From the NCBI GenBank assembly GCA_021234155.1, contig JAJEKV010000141.1, forward strand, positions 566,039 through 630,038: 64,000 bases of DNA, written 5' to 3'. The notes under the pieces were generated by a model that worked only from the letters and a program-made list of their open reading frames with translations, did not search any database and was not told the DNA's origin. The position numbers and the translations under genes are program-made. Within the stretch, counting starts at the first letter, position 1. Every line of letters begins with the position of its first letter. Positions 21,910 to 33,679 of the stretch are shown here, piece after piece. Source of the DNA: Isoetes taiwanensis (taxonomy: Eukaryota; Streptophyta; Lycopodiopsida; Isoetales; Isoetaceae).

Positions 21910-22520
21910 GATGACCGGAGCTTAGGCTAAATGCAAACTGAGATGGACGGAGCTTAGGATAACTGCAAACTGAGAATGGCGGAGCAACCCTTTGAACCGA
22001 TTTGGGGATTTTGATCGAATGGCATTTCCTTCTCCTCTTTCAAAGCCCCATAAATGATGAGGCCTCTGCCCAATTGTGCGGGGCGCGTCCACCCAAATGT
22101 GTCTCCAATTCAGCAGAGAAGAGCAAACTGAGTTGGATTAGGGGTAATTGCAGTGATTTAGTTCATGGGATGGTGGCAAACATGGGCTAACAGGGCCAGA
22201 TTTGGTAGCGGTCGATGGCTTTCGTACGCGTGGTCTGTGGACTGTTGGGCCATGATGGCTATCTCGGGCCCCGCGGATGCAAGACTTGTGTGAGGCCCAT
22301 GCCAGTTCGTGAGGGGGCGTATGGGGAGGGCGACTGCGGGGGTGGGTTCATGCATGTGGCAAAAGGTGGACTGACAGGTGACGGAACCGGGTTCTACGGG
22401 ACGCGATCATTGGTGCCGGGGTGGGGTGGGGGGGCTCGAAAGAAGGGTTCACGCATGGCGAGACAAGGCTACATGTCAGGCGGTGGGGGCGCCTAAACAC
22501 CCCCACCTTCGACGGCCTAT
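21910..22520. other. GC- and CpG-rich stretch upstream of the minus-strand exon
   Basis: Positions 22200-22500 are much richer in G, C and CpG than their surroundings (CGTACGCG, GGGCCCCGCGG). It could be a promoter-type island or a decayed GC-rich mobile fragment. A tandem echo CTTAGG(C/A)TAA(A/C)TGCAAACTGAGA lies at 21920-21977. Frames through it look compositional. Confidence 0.35.
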
Positions 22521-22559
22521 AGCTCTTCGACCCGCGATCTTTTCAAGGCAGTTTTTTTT

Positions 22560-23431
22560 TTTTCCATTGATTAGGTATTTGATTTGGTATTAAGAGATAC
22601 CTTGGCCGAGCAAATTGGAGATGTTTTGACAATTTGCCACATTAACGCCTCTTAAGTGCGCGAGACATGGAGACCGTACCCTAGGCAGTGAGAGCAGCAT
22701 CAGGCATTCAATCTTTATTTGCTTTAGGTTTAGGAGCAGTCGACTTAAGAGCAACAGTTGCTTTACATCTTTTAGATTTATATTAGTGTAATGGATTGTA
22801 AAAAATGTGGATCTGCAGGACCGTCACGGCAAGAAATGGCAAAACAACACTGGAATGTAATGGCAAGCAGAAGATGCATTAAGCAGGCAAACAAGGGAGA
22901 AAATTATGGCAAGGAAGCAATGACGATGCGTCTTATTTAAGCTCAAACAGAGAAGCAGCAGTGGCAGGTGTGATGATAAGGAAAGGAAGAAATCCAAATC
23001 ATAGAATGGCAAGAAGGATACAACAAGTCCGTTGTATGTGTCCAAATCTCTATTGAAGGGTGTTATAAACAAATCTTGACACATTTCAAGGAGCTGGGAT
23101 GCGCCAAAGGATGCCCGAAAAAAACCAGATAGCGGAGATGCATTTCCAAAGTAAAGGAAGCTGTGCAGATCGGATCTACTACTCTGGAAGGTGACTGCTC
23201 TGAAGCTTTCGATTTTTGAGATGTGATCCATTCAATTGTGAGATCCGGTGCCCAAAATTGGTCAAATTATCATGCTTGGGACTCCCTGAAGGAGTCTGGA
23301 CTCGCAGATCACCTTGAATATGCTCGCAAAAACTTCGGATAGCCTACCGATTCTGTTTGTTATTATATGGTGGTTCAAATTTATTTGATTCAGAGAGTTT
23401 ATCACTTTCTGGCTTAAAGACACAAAAAAAT
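22560..23431. other. No gene seen
   Basis: A/T-moderate unique sequence between a T run (22551-22563) and the left LTR of a copia-type element. Long minus-strand frames here show no motif. Confidence 0.4.
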
Positions 23432-23632
23432 TGTTGAGGATGATCTTGCACCTCTTGGTGGGGGTCGATGATGTGGCATGCCCTTTGGGCTGAATGGTCA
23501 TGTCTCCAAGAGACACATCTCCATAATCAGACACACCTCTTCATAATCCATTCTATAAATGTACAAATCAAGGCTGGGGCTATTCTAGTCAATCAGATCG
23601 ATATATGCTTCCGCTATTCATATCTTTTGTCA
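23432..23632 (+). repeat. Left LTR, 201 bp, of the gag-only copia element
   Basis: TG...CA ends, with the Met-tRNA primer site immediately downstream. TATA-like CTATAAATG lies at 23562. Confidence 0.9.
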
Positions 23633-23972
23633 TGGTATCAGAGCCTTGGGCTTGAAATCTTGGGCATACAAGGAGATTTGGCGAGGGAAGAAATTAAATC
23701 AGAAGAAATGTAAGAGAGCCGAAATCTCCTAAATCTGGGAGGGCGATCACCCTCTGACTGCGCATGCATGAGGTTTATTGCCGGTTGATCTTCAGCCGAC
23801 CGACCAAAGAAATGTCGCAGTTCGCAGTTCGCATTTCGTTGTTTTGACAGTTTTTTTGTTTAGTCACAAATAGAGGACATGGCATATAATGCCAAAACTG
23901 GTAACAATTCAACATTTTCATATTAAAAATAATTGGTTAATATAAACCATTGCTTAGAACTATTGGAAATCC

Positions 23973-24774
23973 ATGGATATTTTACCCAAGGGTAAATATG
24001 TTGTGATTGAGAAATTCAACGGCGAGAATTTTTACACTTGGCAAGTCAACATGAAGTTCCATTTAATCGAGAAATATTGTTATTGGAGTCATCGATGGTT
24101 TTGAGAAGAAACCAAGTGATGATGTCGAGCTTGTGAAATAGGAATTAAAGAACAAGAAAGCTATGGCCATGATTGGATTGGGATTAGGAGACTCGCACAT
24201 TCACCGTGTGGATTTCTCCAAATTTGCAAGAGATATCTGGAATACTCTCAACAAAATCTTTGGAGCGCAAATCAAGCATTCAAAGGTACTTCTAAATAGA
24301 AAACTATTTGAAATTCGAATGGATGAAGGAGAAAGCCTTGCTGAATTCTGAATTCTGAATCAATTAGCTGGGATCAACGCAAGAGTAGAGGAGGATGACG
24401 CGAAAGCAATGTTATTCCAAAGTTTTCCACCTTCTTTTGGTAATGCTGTAACCACTCTCTAGATTGTAGAACATCTTACTTTTGAGCAGATTATTGCCTC
24501 TTTATTGGAAGAAGAGCGCAAATTGCGAAAGGAAGATCTTTCCTCTGTGGCAATGTTTGCTAAAGAAAAGGATAAACAAGGAGAAAGTGAAGAACAAAAT
24601 GATGGCACTAGCAATATGGCAGAAAGAAAACTAGAAAAATGCCGCCATTGTAGAAAAATTGGCTATTGGGCACGAGATTGTCGAAAGGAAAAAAATGATA
24701 AATCAAAATCTAAAGAACCTGAACTCAAGAGCTTTACTGCTACAATAGAAGATGATGAAGACTTAGGCTTCTAG
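23973..24774 (+). pseudogene. Copia-type gag with zinc knuckle, broken
   Basis: Starts MDILPKGKYVVIEKFNGENF, then YTWQVNMKFHLIE, the typical copia gag opening. It continues after frame changes as RDIWNTLNKIFGAQIKHSKV, LLNRKLFEIRMDEGESLAEF and FQSFPPSFGNAVTTL. The zinc knuckle near 24643 reads CRHCRKIGYWARDC, so the canonical His is Tyr (CAT to TAT). Stops at about 24103 and 24349 and a short tandem GAATTCT duplication break the frame. The protein would have packaged element RNA. It ends at TAG 24772, about 170 bp before the polypurine tract, leaving no room for pol. Confidence 0.75.
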
Positions 24775-24950
24775 AACTAAGGTCTATGAATGCAGATAAG
24801 AAGACGTCACTAAAGGGTGATTGGGACTCCAAGCAGACAATCGCCGGAGTAGGAGCCAAGTTGATTGGAAGAATCAACAATCTTATCTAGTCATTGGGTC
24901 TTAGATCCTATACTAGATACGATATATAGAGATGCTCGATCATGGGAGGG

Positions 24951-25151
24951 TGTTGAGGAAGATCTTGCACCTCTTGGTGAGGATCGATGATGTGGCATGC
25001 CTTTTGGGCTGAATGGTTATGTCTCCAAGAGACACATCTACATGATCAGACACACCTCTTCATAATCCATTCTATAAATGTACAAGCCAAGGTTGGGGCT
25101 ATTCTAGTCAATCAGATCAATATATGCTTCCGTTATTCATATCTTTTGTCA
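24951..25151 (+). repeat. Right LTR, 201 bp, of the gag-only copia element
   Basis: Same length as the left LTR and nearly identical, with TG...CA ends and a polypurine tract upstream. Confidence 0.9.
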
Positions 25152-26830
25152 AAATTCTCAAGCCTAGCTTTGTTTTCTTCTACCGATCTGTCAAGGCCAC
25201 ACACCTCTGGCTTTGGCGCCCTTCTTTCTGAGAGGGCTATCTCAGCGGAATCCTTGATTAAAAAGGTGTGGAGTTAAGGAAGCTTCCCCTGCAAGTCCTA
25301 GATAGGAGCGAAGAATTTCGAGATATAGCAGCTGGTTTGGGATTACTTGATGCCGAAACTTGTACAGTAGCTTGCACAATGGCATCTAGGCTGAGGAAAA
25401 ATTGTGGTTGCTCAATTTCTTAGCATTGATAAAAGGACGAAGCTTAGCTGTCTTCAAAAGGTTAATTTCTTTCCTTTCCATTTCTACTTTGCGAGCAGGA
25501 CCTACTTAAACCTTCAGATAGCCTGGCAGATATTTGCGCGTGATGCTTATCATGAACGGCATTTTTGTGGTCAATATTATCACATTATTACGCTCCCATA
25601 AATGTGAATCATCTGCCAGATTCATCAAAATGGATAGAAGGATTTGAAAAGTGATCACAAGGAGAGGCATTATTATTTAGGTTCAGGCTTTGGAAATATT
25701 TAAGGACATATATATGCATGGGCCTCGTTGTTTTAACATAGCAATGCAACATAGATTTTATTAGTCATTGCAATTTCACAACCAAATTTCTAACTCAATA
25801 CATTGTTAGATGTTAATGCCCCCTTACTCCGCAGCATTCGCATGCTGTGGATTCTGTTCACTTTGAGAGTGATCCTTAGAAACATCAACTTGAGTGCCTT
25901 GGACATTACCTCCATGAATGGCTTTATTTCTAGATAGATCAATAATTAGGTTATCATTGAGAAGTTGATTCCCCTCTTTATTGAATGAGTAGCAGCTCTG
26001 ATAACTTCGATTTAGGACCAAGCGACTCCGACAAGTTCTAAGAAAAATTCTAAGAGCATATTAGGTGCTAATATATTGAACTTATGAATTTGTTATACAA
26101 CTTTTTGACGGCATTACATTTTGACCTATGTCTGGATGAGGCAACCTATGGCCTTGCACAATATAGTCCTAAACTCGTGCCCCCAACAACTAGCATATAA
26201 AACATTAGCGGAACAATTAATTTAGAAGTGTCTAGTTAATGTTTGCAATCGCTCAAACTAGAATGGATTTCGAAGATCCATACTTATGTTAGGCCTAACT
26301 ACTACAATTCAAAGCAATAGTGAGTCACTTGGGAAGAGATTCACGAGGCCTTGGCCGCCGCAATAAATTTCTTGTAATATTATATATTTTTGTTGTTTAA
26401 AATAAACTATGTGCAAAAGCAATGGTATTTTCACAACTTTGATTTGGGCAAAAAGTATTTGTCAATTTAAAATGTCACATGTGAATGAGGTAGATTCCAA
26501 AAAATCTTCTTGATCCAATGGCTCGTAAGAAACAAGAAAAAACGAAATGAAAACACGCAAAAATATAGTACTTAACTTATCCACCTGGAAGGCAGCCAAA
26601 GCCCAATAATCTCCTTTTTCTTCAGACCAGCAATGGACCAATCCTATCTTCAATACGATCATGACGTAGCAGAACGTAACGTTGTTACAATAATGTGTTA
26701 CAAGGCAAGTACACATTTGAGGGCTATGGTATGGATATCGCCCTTTCCAAGAACTTGAGCAAGGAAATAATCCTCAGCCTTAAATTATAGAAGGGAACAA
26801 TGATATGTCCCACTACTTGATCTAACATCC
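25152..26830. other. No gene seen
   Basis: Unique, moderately AT-rich sequence between the copia element and the 3' end of the G-patch gene. The final few hundred bases may include that gene's 3' UTR. No domain or repeat recognised. Confidence 0.45.
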
Positions 26831-26860
26831 GGGACATTGTGATTATGATCTTCACCATTG

Positions 26861-29504
26861 TCAAAAACGTAGCCATTTCTTTTCTTGCTCCTTTGCATGT
26901 ACAGCGTTTGAGGTAGAAGCATGGGTTGCTTCTGCTCCAGTCAGAGATTTCCTAGCCTCTTCTAATTTTCGGCATACAGCTTCATACATTACTTTATCTT
27001 TCCGATTCCGTTGTGCCATCTCCTCTAGTTTTCCAACCCTGTTTCTAATTTCCTTGATTTGATCTTCCTGCACGACAAGGGAGTACCTATCTTCTGTTGA
27101 CTTCTGTCTTGTACCATCTGGTCCTTTTCTATTAGGTTCATTCATATTATGCGCCTCTCTTTCTCCAGCAAGCTGATTATTAATAAAACTAAAGACATCT
27201 GGTTTTTTATCCTCTTTAGCTTTTAATGCATGTGCTCTTTCTGCTAATTTTCGATCCCGTTTACGTTTCCCACCCCTTGATTTTTTCCTCAGAGAAATTT
27301 CTTCCTTGTCTCCTTCAGATGCATTTTCACTAATAAAATCAAGAGACTGCTTTGGAGGTAGTACTTTCACTTGCAATGGTGTTACAATTCCTTGACCAGA
27401 TATACCAAGTCCAGTTCCTTCCCGATAGCCCATCTTTATCATCATCTTTGAGGCAGTTCCCCTAGTATGCTGTTCCCATTTTGCAAAGGTGACTGTTTCT
27501 AACTGCTGACCTGTTTGAAAGTTCTTAAATGAGAAATCCTGCATGCCAAGACCAGGTACCTCGAGATCATCATCATACGCGTCCTCGGATTGTGAGCTTT
27601 CACTACTCTCTTCATCAACTTGAGGATGCTCTGAAGGAACTACCGTATTTGGGCCAACCTCCGCTTTCCTTCCATCATCAATGAAGACTACCTGGCCGGT
27701 TTGATATTCTTCATTCCACTGATCAAGCTCAGCAAGCTTCCAAAGACCATGCCCATCCTGAGTAGTACATGCAAGCACCGTAGAGCCAATTGCAACACTG
27801 GACATTCTGTCAGGAATGTATTCTTTCAAAGCACGTTTCTGCACTAAGATACCTGACAAAGCCAACAACATAAAAGGCCTCAGCAGAATGTGCAACGTGG
27901 CAAACTTCTCTCATGGCACTAAGCTAAAATCAACATCTGAAACCATTAGCATGCTTTCAGAAGCACGGTGCAATTTCAACTCTTTTGACTGGTTAATGGG
28001 AAGATGAGTATGTAGCACTTTTTCTTTTTCTTGGCTCTGGAAGCTACTATTTGTGAGAAACCAAGTAAAATGCATGTTTGTGCACGAGAGAGAGATTTTA
28101 TATGCCGAGGTTCCATAAAAGAACTGCTCACCATGTGACGACCGACAACTATTACCAAAACGGCACCGCTGCTGCAGGTAAAATCTGCAGATCTGCACTG
28201 GACCGAGAATGTTAGACAATAGCAGGCCATGGATCCAGTATCTTCAAATGAGCACGAAACCCAACACATTAATTCAGCAGTTGATATTTCTCCAGGTCTC
28301 GATTTTATATTCTGGCAATTACCACCACAAGATGAATAACAAGAACTATTAAGAGAGCAAGTTAACTTTCAGTTGACAAGCATGATTTAAAGCAAATAAA
28401 TGAGAAACTAAAAAGTGCCTTCCTATCTATTGGCTTTCCAAACGTAGCCAACCCTCCCAAAATGACTGGCAAACTGTATATGCCATTATTGTTTTCATGG
28501 CCAAACGATGACAGTTCAGGTATAAGAATATGTAAGAAAAATATATACAGCTAAATTCTTCGAGCACTTGAAACTTGTTACTGAAAAATGATTCTATTTT
28601 GGAGATGTTGTGCAGAAGTTTTCGATGCGGTGCATAACAAACCACAATCCAAGTTTTCTAGCAGATCTACAATGCAAAGATAATGATTTAAAGCTGTGAG
28701 GCTCCAAGCATAACATTATAGCAGTAAATCATAATGCCCACTTAACAGTGATGTTTGCAAAATGATAGTTTCATCCATAACTGGGCTAAGTCATAACAAT
28801 AGCAACTTCTTTATGCCATGTAGTGACTTTAATGCCTAGGAGTGTAGAGGAAAATCTTACCTGTGCATTTTCATCTGTTGGTGTAGAAAATGCCACACGT
28901 GCTGCACTTTTATCTTCCAGCTCCAAGATTTTGCCAATATACCATTGCCCGTCTGTATATCTAAACCAACACCTAGAACCCACATTAAACCTCCCATTTT
29001 CTTCTGCTGGTTCATCTGATGCTTCAGGTCCATGTGGCGAACTAGATTCAAATACTGAATTTGGCAATGAGTTGACCTCTTTCAAAAGGCGTTCTCGCTT
29101 TAAAGATAAAAGACTTTCCTCTGCTGCGCCAAGTGCAACAAGCAGTTCATCGTGTACCTTCAACAAAGGGATCAAACGCAGTTTTGAACTTGCTACAATC
29201 TACCAATGCATGTCCAACCAATAATTTACAATTAAATTTGTCTTACAATAGCAGCCTCATTCTATGATGCTTCTCAACATTATGTTGAGCGAGAAAAAAT
29301 CAAACTTAATTTCAAACCTAGCCATGAGATGTATTAATCCAGTATAAATGAAATATGCAAAATATTGGAGCCAATATACATACATACCAGACTAAGTTCA
29401 TCGTCTGTGGGATCCGCGGCAAGTGCTTCTCTGACCGATGTTAATAATTCTTTCTGTTTTTCATACTCCTCCTCTAGCTCCTGTTCGAGAAGCAGCTCCG
29501 CCAT
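26861..29504 (-). CDS. CCCH zinc finger / Tudor-like / G-patch nuclear protein (ZGPAT-like)
   Basis: Four exons with GT-AG borders and consistent phases: 29504-29388, 29157-28861, 28192-28132 and 27852-26861, giving 488 codons before TGA. The start is ATG 29504 (MAELLLEQELEEEYEKQKEL); the frame upstream lacks another ATG. Domains in order: N-terminal coiled coil; FNVGSRCWFRYTDGQWYIGK, a Tudor-like fold (residues about 105-135); CCCH finger ICRFYLQQRCRFGNSCRSSH (C-x7-C-x5-C-x3-H, exon 3); a second chromatin-reader-like segment (GSTVLACTTQDGHGLWKLAE); G-patch ASKMMIKMGYREGTGLGISG (exon 4); VFSFINNQL; and a C-terminal coiled coil. Order and length match human ZGPAT and plant CCCH/G-patch homologues. 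G-patch proteins usually bind and activate DEAH helicases; human ZGPAT acts in the nucleus as a transcriptional repressor. The exact plant role is not inferable here. Confidence 0.93.
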
Positions 29505-30160
29505 GCCCAAATTCGTTTTAGGCCGGTCCAAATTCCCCACATTTAGGCGAGGATATCAGCCCCATTAGGGCATGCACGTTTTTAACGATAACTCTAGGTA
29601 TAAACGTACATCAAGGGTTTCTATCGCTCAATTCTACGTATAAACGTGCATCTTGAATCATTGGGATCCATTAGATACGTTGAGGCAGATCCGTGTTGTG
29701 AACCTTGTAGATCGAGCCTCGTAAAGTCCTTGCAAATCTAGAGTCGTAGGGGACGGCTGGGCCCAATCCAGCCATCTCATCCAATGAAATGACACGTGAA
29801 TCGTGCAAGTTCTTTACTCTGCATTCCGCCACTTTTTCCAGAATTTTTACTGTCTTTCTGACTTTTTCTTACCTTGCTCTTCTGATATTTTCACCTGGAT
29901 GTAGACACATGGCACGGCTGGATTGGGCCAGCCGTCCTCTACATTGAAAGAAAGGCCCCGTGGCCTTCTTTCCGGAAGCTCAAGCAGGACTCCGTGCTTC
30001 GCGCGTCGGCTAGCTTTCCCTTCTGGAAAGAAGGCCACAGGGCCTTTCCCTTATACGTAAAAGGCCAGTGTCGTGTTACACCATGGGTATAGCCGTGGCA
30101 TATTTTAGCAGTGCTAAACCATGGTTCCTTATAAAATGCACACCATGTTTTTTCGGGACT
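29505..30160 (-). promoter_or_regulatory. Upstream region of the G-patch gene, with a foldback repeat
   Basis: This is the 5' flank of the minus-strand gene. It contains a repeat TATAAACGT(A/G)CATC (29605 and 29643). A foldback has arms GGCCCCGTGGCCTTCTTTCC (29953-29972) and an almost exact reverse complement (30021-30050) about 50 bp apart. AGCCGTCC/GGACGGCTGG motifs also occur in both orientations (29750 and 29925). No TATA box could be fixed with confidence. Confidence 0.4.
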
Positions 30161-30192
30161 TAAAAAAAACTAGCGGTAGGACAGGCTTGGGG

Positions 30193-30620
30193 AAGGGAAG
30201 GAAATAGAAGGAAGGAAGGAAGGAAGGAAAAAATTTTAACGTCCACGGAACCCAATCGGGTTATGGGACTCAAGTACAAGACGGGACCGAAGTCCCGAAC
30301 CAGAACACGGACCGAAGCCCTTACAAAATAAAGTATAATCACCATGGCCCAGATTAAAAACCACATGGGAAAAAACTGTTGCCAGGGTGACTACGTATCC
30401 AAAAATCCATGCTATTGCAAGAAGCAACAAGCATACCTCCAACAAACAAAACTTCACCAAACGCCTCCGAACCGTAACCTCTTCACAGCTGGGTGCTGAG
30501 GACTGGTGCGAGCTCCCGCACGCACTAAATCTCCATCTTCTCGCTAAAACCAAAGCAAATAGATGCTGGTGCAAAGATCCTGGTGCTGACCCACTGAAGC
30601 AGCTCGATCAAATCACTAGA
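30193..30620 (-). mobile_element. LINE tail copy with (GGAA)n end
   Basis: (GGAA)n at 30205-30230 is followed by the reverse complement of the family tail (GTACTTGAGTCCCATAACCC...CCGTGGACG). Upstream sequence on the minus strand differs from the GC-rich copy, including two GG(G)ACTTCGGTCC-like hairpins (30280-30320). It may be a subfamily or a SINE borrowing the tail. The far border is not defined. Confidence 0.5.
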
Positions 30621-30629
30621 CCATAAGAG

Positions 30630-31830
30630 CTGCCACCAGGAACAGGTCAAGTCCCTAAACCCACAGAGCAGCTACCTGCAAGAAGGCGGTGGCCCTAAGG
30701 GCACCGCTGAAGTGGAAAACCAGCACATCCATAGGCCCGAACTCCAATCACCCAGAGAGGGTGAATGCTCTTGAGGGGGAGGAGGAGGAGGAATTGTCAA
30801 TTCGTACTGGTTGAAGACAATTCTTATCGCTCATTCCATCTTATCGCTCATTCCTAGCCCTTGATTAAAAGAATATTCCAGTGCATATTCCTTCTGGTGC
30901 ATTCTAAGTCGTGCACTGAATCCATGATGGGGTCAAATCAGGATTTCCACCTCACCATAAAATTTCAAAACCATTATCAGAAGTCAAAATACACGTCACA
31001 CTTCTGCCATACATTCTTAATAAAGAACCATACATTCTTTTAAAATATAGACAAGTGCTTTTGAATTTCAAACTTAAACCTTAGACCATGATCTAGTTGT
31101 CTGACAATGGCAACAATAGCAGGTGCAAACTATGCAACTCCATGCCTGTATAAATTTGTAGTTCAAAATAATCTGTACATTGCAAAATTCTGAATCTCAC
31201 TTCCATTTTTAGAACACATGCTAAAGCTCAACATAAGAGCATGTAACACCAGATATTACTTCACATTCTGATAAGCATGCAGAAATTTACAAGATCTGTG
31301 TACATGAAGACCTGCGCATGCTCCAAATCTGAATACAATCACAGCAACCGCAACTACAATAGTAACTTATGTACATTGGATCATCAGAATGAGTTGAGAT
31401 CTAATATTCTCTCATGCATGTTGCATACAATGACACTCAAACTGTTTGGCAACCAGAGTCTCACATACGATGACCACAAATCATGAAATGTTAAGAATAT
31501 CATGAAATATTCTTCCCCTTGCACATGTGTTCCACAACGAGGAAGCTACGTGGCGCAGCATGCAACCACCGCCTCACATCACCTGCACAAGGCCAGCAAG
31601 GAGCACGATGACTTGAACCCCTCCTCGAAGCCAATCTTCAATGCTCCACTATGGCCTAAAGCCGGGGGCTATTCCCATGCACATATGCTCAGGCAATCAT
31701 GCTTAAATACAAAAATAATTTTTTTTCTTCATTTTTCCTGCTAGTTATTTGTTTTTTTTGAAGTTTTTGATGTGCAAGTAACATGCTCAAACACGCTATG
31801 ATATGCAATGCAGACGCCAAATCTAAACTA
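30630..31830. other. No gene seen
   Basis: Mixed sequence with a GGAGGAGGAGG run near 30778. The part adjoining 31830 may belong to the Replitron-like element. No motif found. Confidence 0.4.
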
Positions 31831-32470
31831 ATTATACCTCAAGTTCAGTGCAGCCGCATGCTTCCGTTGGAGGCCATCCATCCTTTGAAGCTCTCGCATT
31901 AGGATGCCTCTTGCCAAGTTCATGTGGGCTCTGAGGGCTTGTCTCTCCTCTACGGAGACATTCACCTGCTCCATTCCATACCCCAAGGCATTGTTCCAAT
32001 GCATGGAACAACCTGGACAACTAGACTCTAAGGACTCTCACGGCAGCTGCGACACTTTCAGCTACTGTGTTGATTCCCATGACATTTTCAAGGAGCTCTG
32101 CTGCTACATGCACATGCTCACGTTGGCGGAGGCAACAACAGGGTTTGGCAGGCCATTTGCTACTAGATTGGCCATAGAAGGCATCTGCGCACTACGAGCA
32201 GGGGCTGCAGCTCCATATGGCAGTCCGTGTGGAATGGCTTGGGGCAGCACAGGATGCACAGGCGGCAAAGTAGAGAGGCTAGGCGAAGGCAAAGCACAAG
32301 AGGAGGAGCACGTGGCGAAGGCAAATCTATAGGAGGTGGAACACTTGGGTGGCTCGGAGGTACAGACATGGCCACATCACTGCTGTTGTCACTGATTTCA
32401 ACCACTTCAGGAGCCACGACATGACCATTCGCCTTCATTCCTGGCATATCTGCATGATGAAAGGGCAAGT
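31830..32470 (-). pseudogene. Possible C-terminal or second coding part of the Replitron-like element
   Basis: Downstream of the Rep-like frame on the same strand, coding-like sequence reads GHVVAPEVVEISDNSSDVAM, then proline-rich SVPPSHPSVPPPIDLPSPRA. Frame changes lead to PPVHPVLPQAIPHGLPYGAA and MEQVNVSVEERQALRAHMNL. An acceptor-like TTTCATCATGCAG stands at its head (about 32452). The parts read as one protein only with two or three frame changes. No domain is recognised. Neighbourhood and strand suggest it belongs to the same element. Confidence 0.3.
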
Positions 32471-32665
32471 CCAGCTATAAACTGTACTAAACTACTGCCA
32501 TGAACTGCATTGCGCTATGAGAGAAACATAATTTGTGGACAAATAGAAATGCAAATTCATATTCATATGAAATTGAGGCTACAATGCAAAAACATGTAAA
32601 CAACACACCAACAACAACAGGGCAACTGTAAAACAGTAGGTAAACAACATAGCATAAATAGGGCA

Positions 32666-33676
32666 CTAGCCCACTGCCATAATGTAATCACGGAAATTCA
32701 GGGGAATGTAATCAGCTCTCATGCCCTTCCCTTCCACATCCGGCCTATACTCTTCGTTTTCCACATCAACGAAGTGAGCATCATCATCACCTTCGCTACA
32801 TGCATCATCCCAATACCGCTTCCTTCCCTTTCCAAGCCTCTCCACTGGCTGCATTCCAGCAGGTAGACTAAGCAACATGCACCTGACATCACTAGGCATC
32901 GCACGCTCAGGATTCAAGGTCATCTTCCAAGCTGCTTTCACTCTATGCTCAGATACGAACGTCGTGTTTGTGGGTAGGATCCACTGGCTAGATAGGACGA
33001 ACTTCCTTGTGCGCAACATACGGCACACAATGTAAACAAGGCTGGCAGATATCTGCTTCCTACCATGGTAGTTGACATAATGGGCAGCCCTATGCAATAC
33101 GTTCTTGTTGTCAAGAACAACAAGGTTCTTCAAATCCCTTGCCCCGTACCTCAAGTAAAGATCTTTTCCTATTTCTATCTGTTTTTCACTGACATTGTGC
33201 AAGCTGAACTTGTGATGGACTTTGCCATAATCCTTGAGGAAGTATCTGACAATACGTTCGAAGCAATGAAGCTTCGTGTTCTTCAGGGCCTTGCAAATTA
33301 GATGCACACCTGTTGGCTTCTGAACACCCCAACCGAAGGCTTTCTTGATTGCAGTATTTACTTGCCTGGGAGTTTTAATGGTTGTCTTGAACACTGCTTG
33401 ACAATGCAGGTGGTACAATTCTGAACCCCTTTCCAGTGCCACCGCCCCTGAAACAGTATCAAACTTCCAAAAGCTCACCAGACGCTCATACATATGTTCT
33501 AGGATATTCATTCCTGCATATCCCAGAGTGACACTCACATCAAGAAGCCCAGATACCTCCTCTGCAACCTTTCCATCCTCCCTAGCCTTTGCGCTCCCCC
33601 TACCCTCATCACAAACATCTATCAACTCATCTATGGTGCCAGCATACAAATTCACTCCAATTTTTTCCCTCCCTTT
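32666..33676 (-). pseudogene. Replitron-like Rep (HUH endonuclease, one catalytic Tyr)
   Basis: A roughly 330-codon minus-strand frame ends at TAG 32666-32668. Residues about 70-95 read ALERGSELYHLHCQAVF, where HLH is the metal-binding HUH motif after the usual ERG lead. About 55 residues on, CFERIVRYFLKDYGKVHHKF (33222-33255) offers the single catalytic Tyr in a helix. HNVSEKQIEIGKDLY follows. There is no helicase domain, unlike Helitrons. This layout (Y1 HUH, no helicase) is that of Replitrons, eukaryotic transposons reported to be abundant in non-seed plants. The frame lacks an ATG after the upstream TAA, so a 5' exon is missing or the copy is truncated. The C-terminal 150 residues are open and protein-like. 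Terminal repeats were not found. Confidence 0.55.
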
Positions 33677-33679
33677 CCT

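Larger units (their letters stand above)
23432..25151 (+). mobile_element. Gag-only copia-type LTR element (TR-GAG-like), 1.72 kb
   Basis: Two 201-bp LTRs (23432-23632 and 24951-25151) begin TGTTGAGGA and end TTTTGTCA and differ at only a few sites. The primer binding site TGGTATCAGAGC, complementary to initiator Met-tRNA, directly follows the left LTR at 23633. A purine tract GGGAGGG precedes the right LTR. Flanks read AAAAT and AAATT, a 5-bp duplication with one change. The interior holds only a gag-like gene (23973-24774) and no protease, integrase or RT. This matches the non-autonomous TR-GAG type described in plants and would need enzymes from a full copia element. Confidence 0.85.

Noticed and set aside
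22215-22593. Plus-strand glycine-rich frames
   Set aside because: Composition-driven in a G-rich stretch. No homology, no splice or regulatory support.
22824-23231. 135-codon minus-strand frame rich in F, L and S
   Set aside because: The composition looks like translated A-rich non-coding sequence. No recognisable motif or start context.
29505-29540. Upstream extension of the G-patch protein by 12 residues
   Set aside because: That extension begins at GTG, not ATG. The first ATG is at 29504 and starts a typical N-terminal coiled coil.
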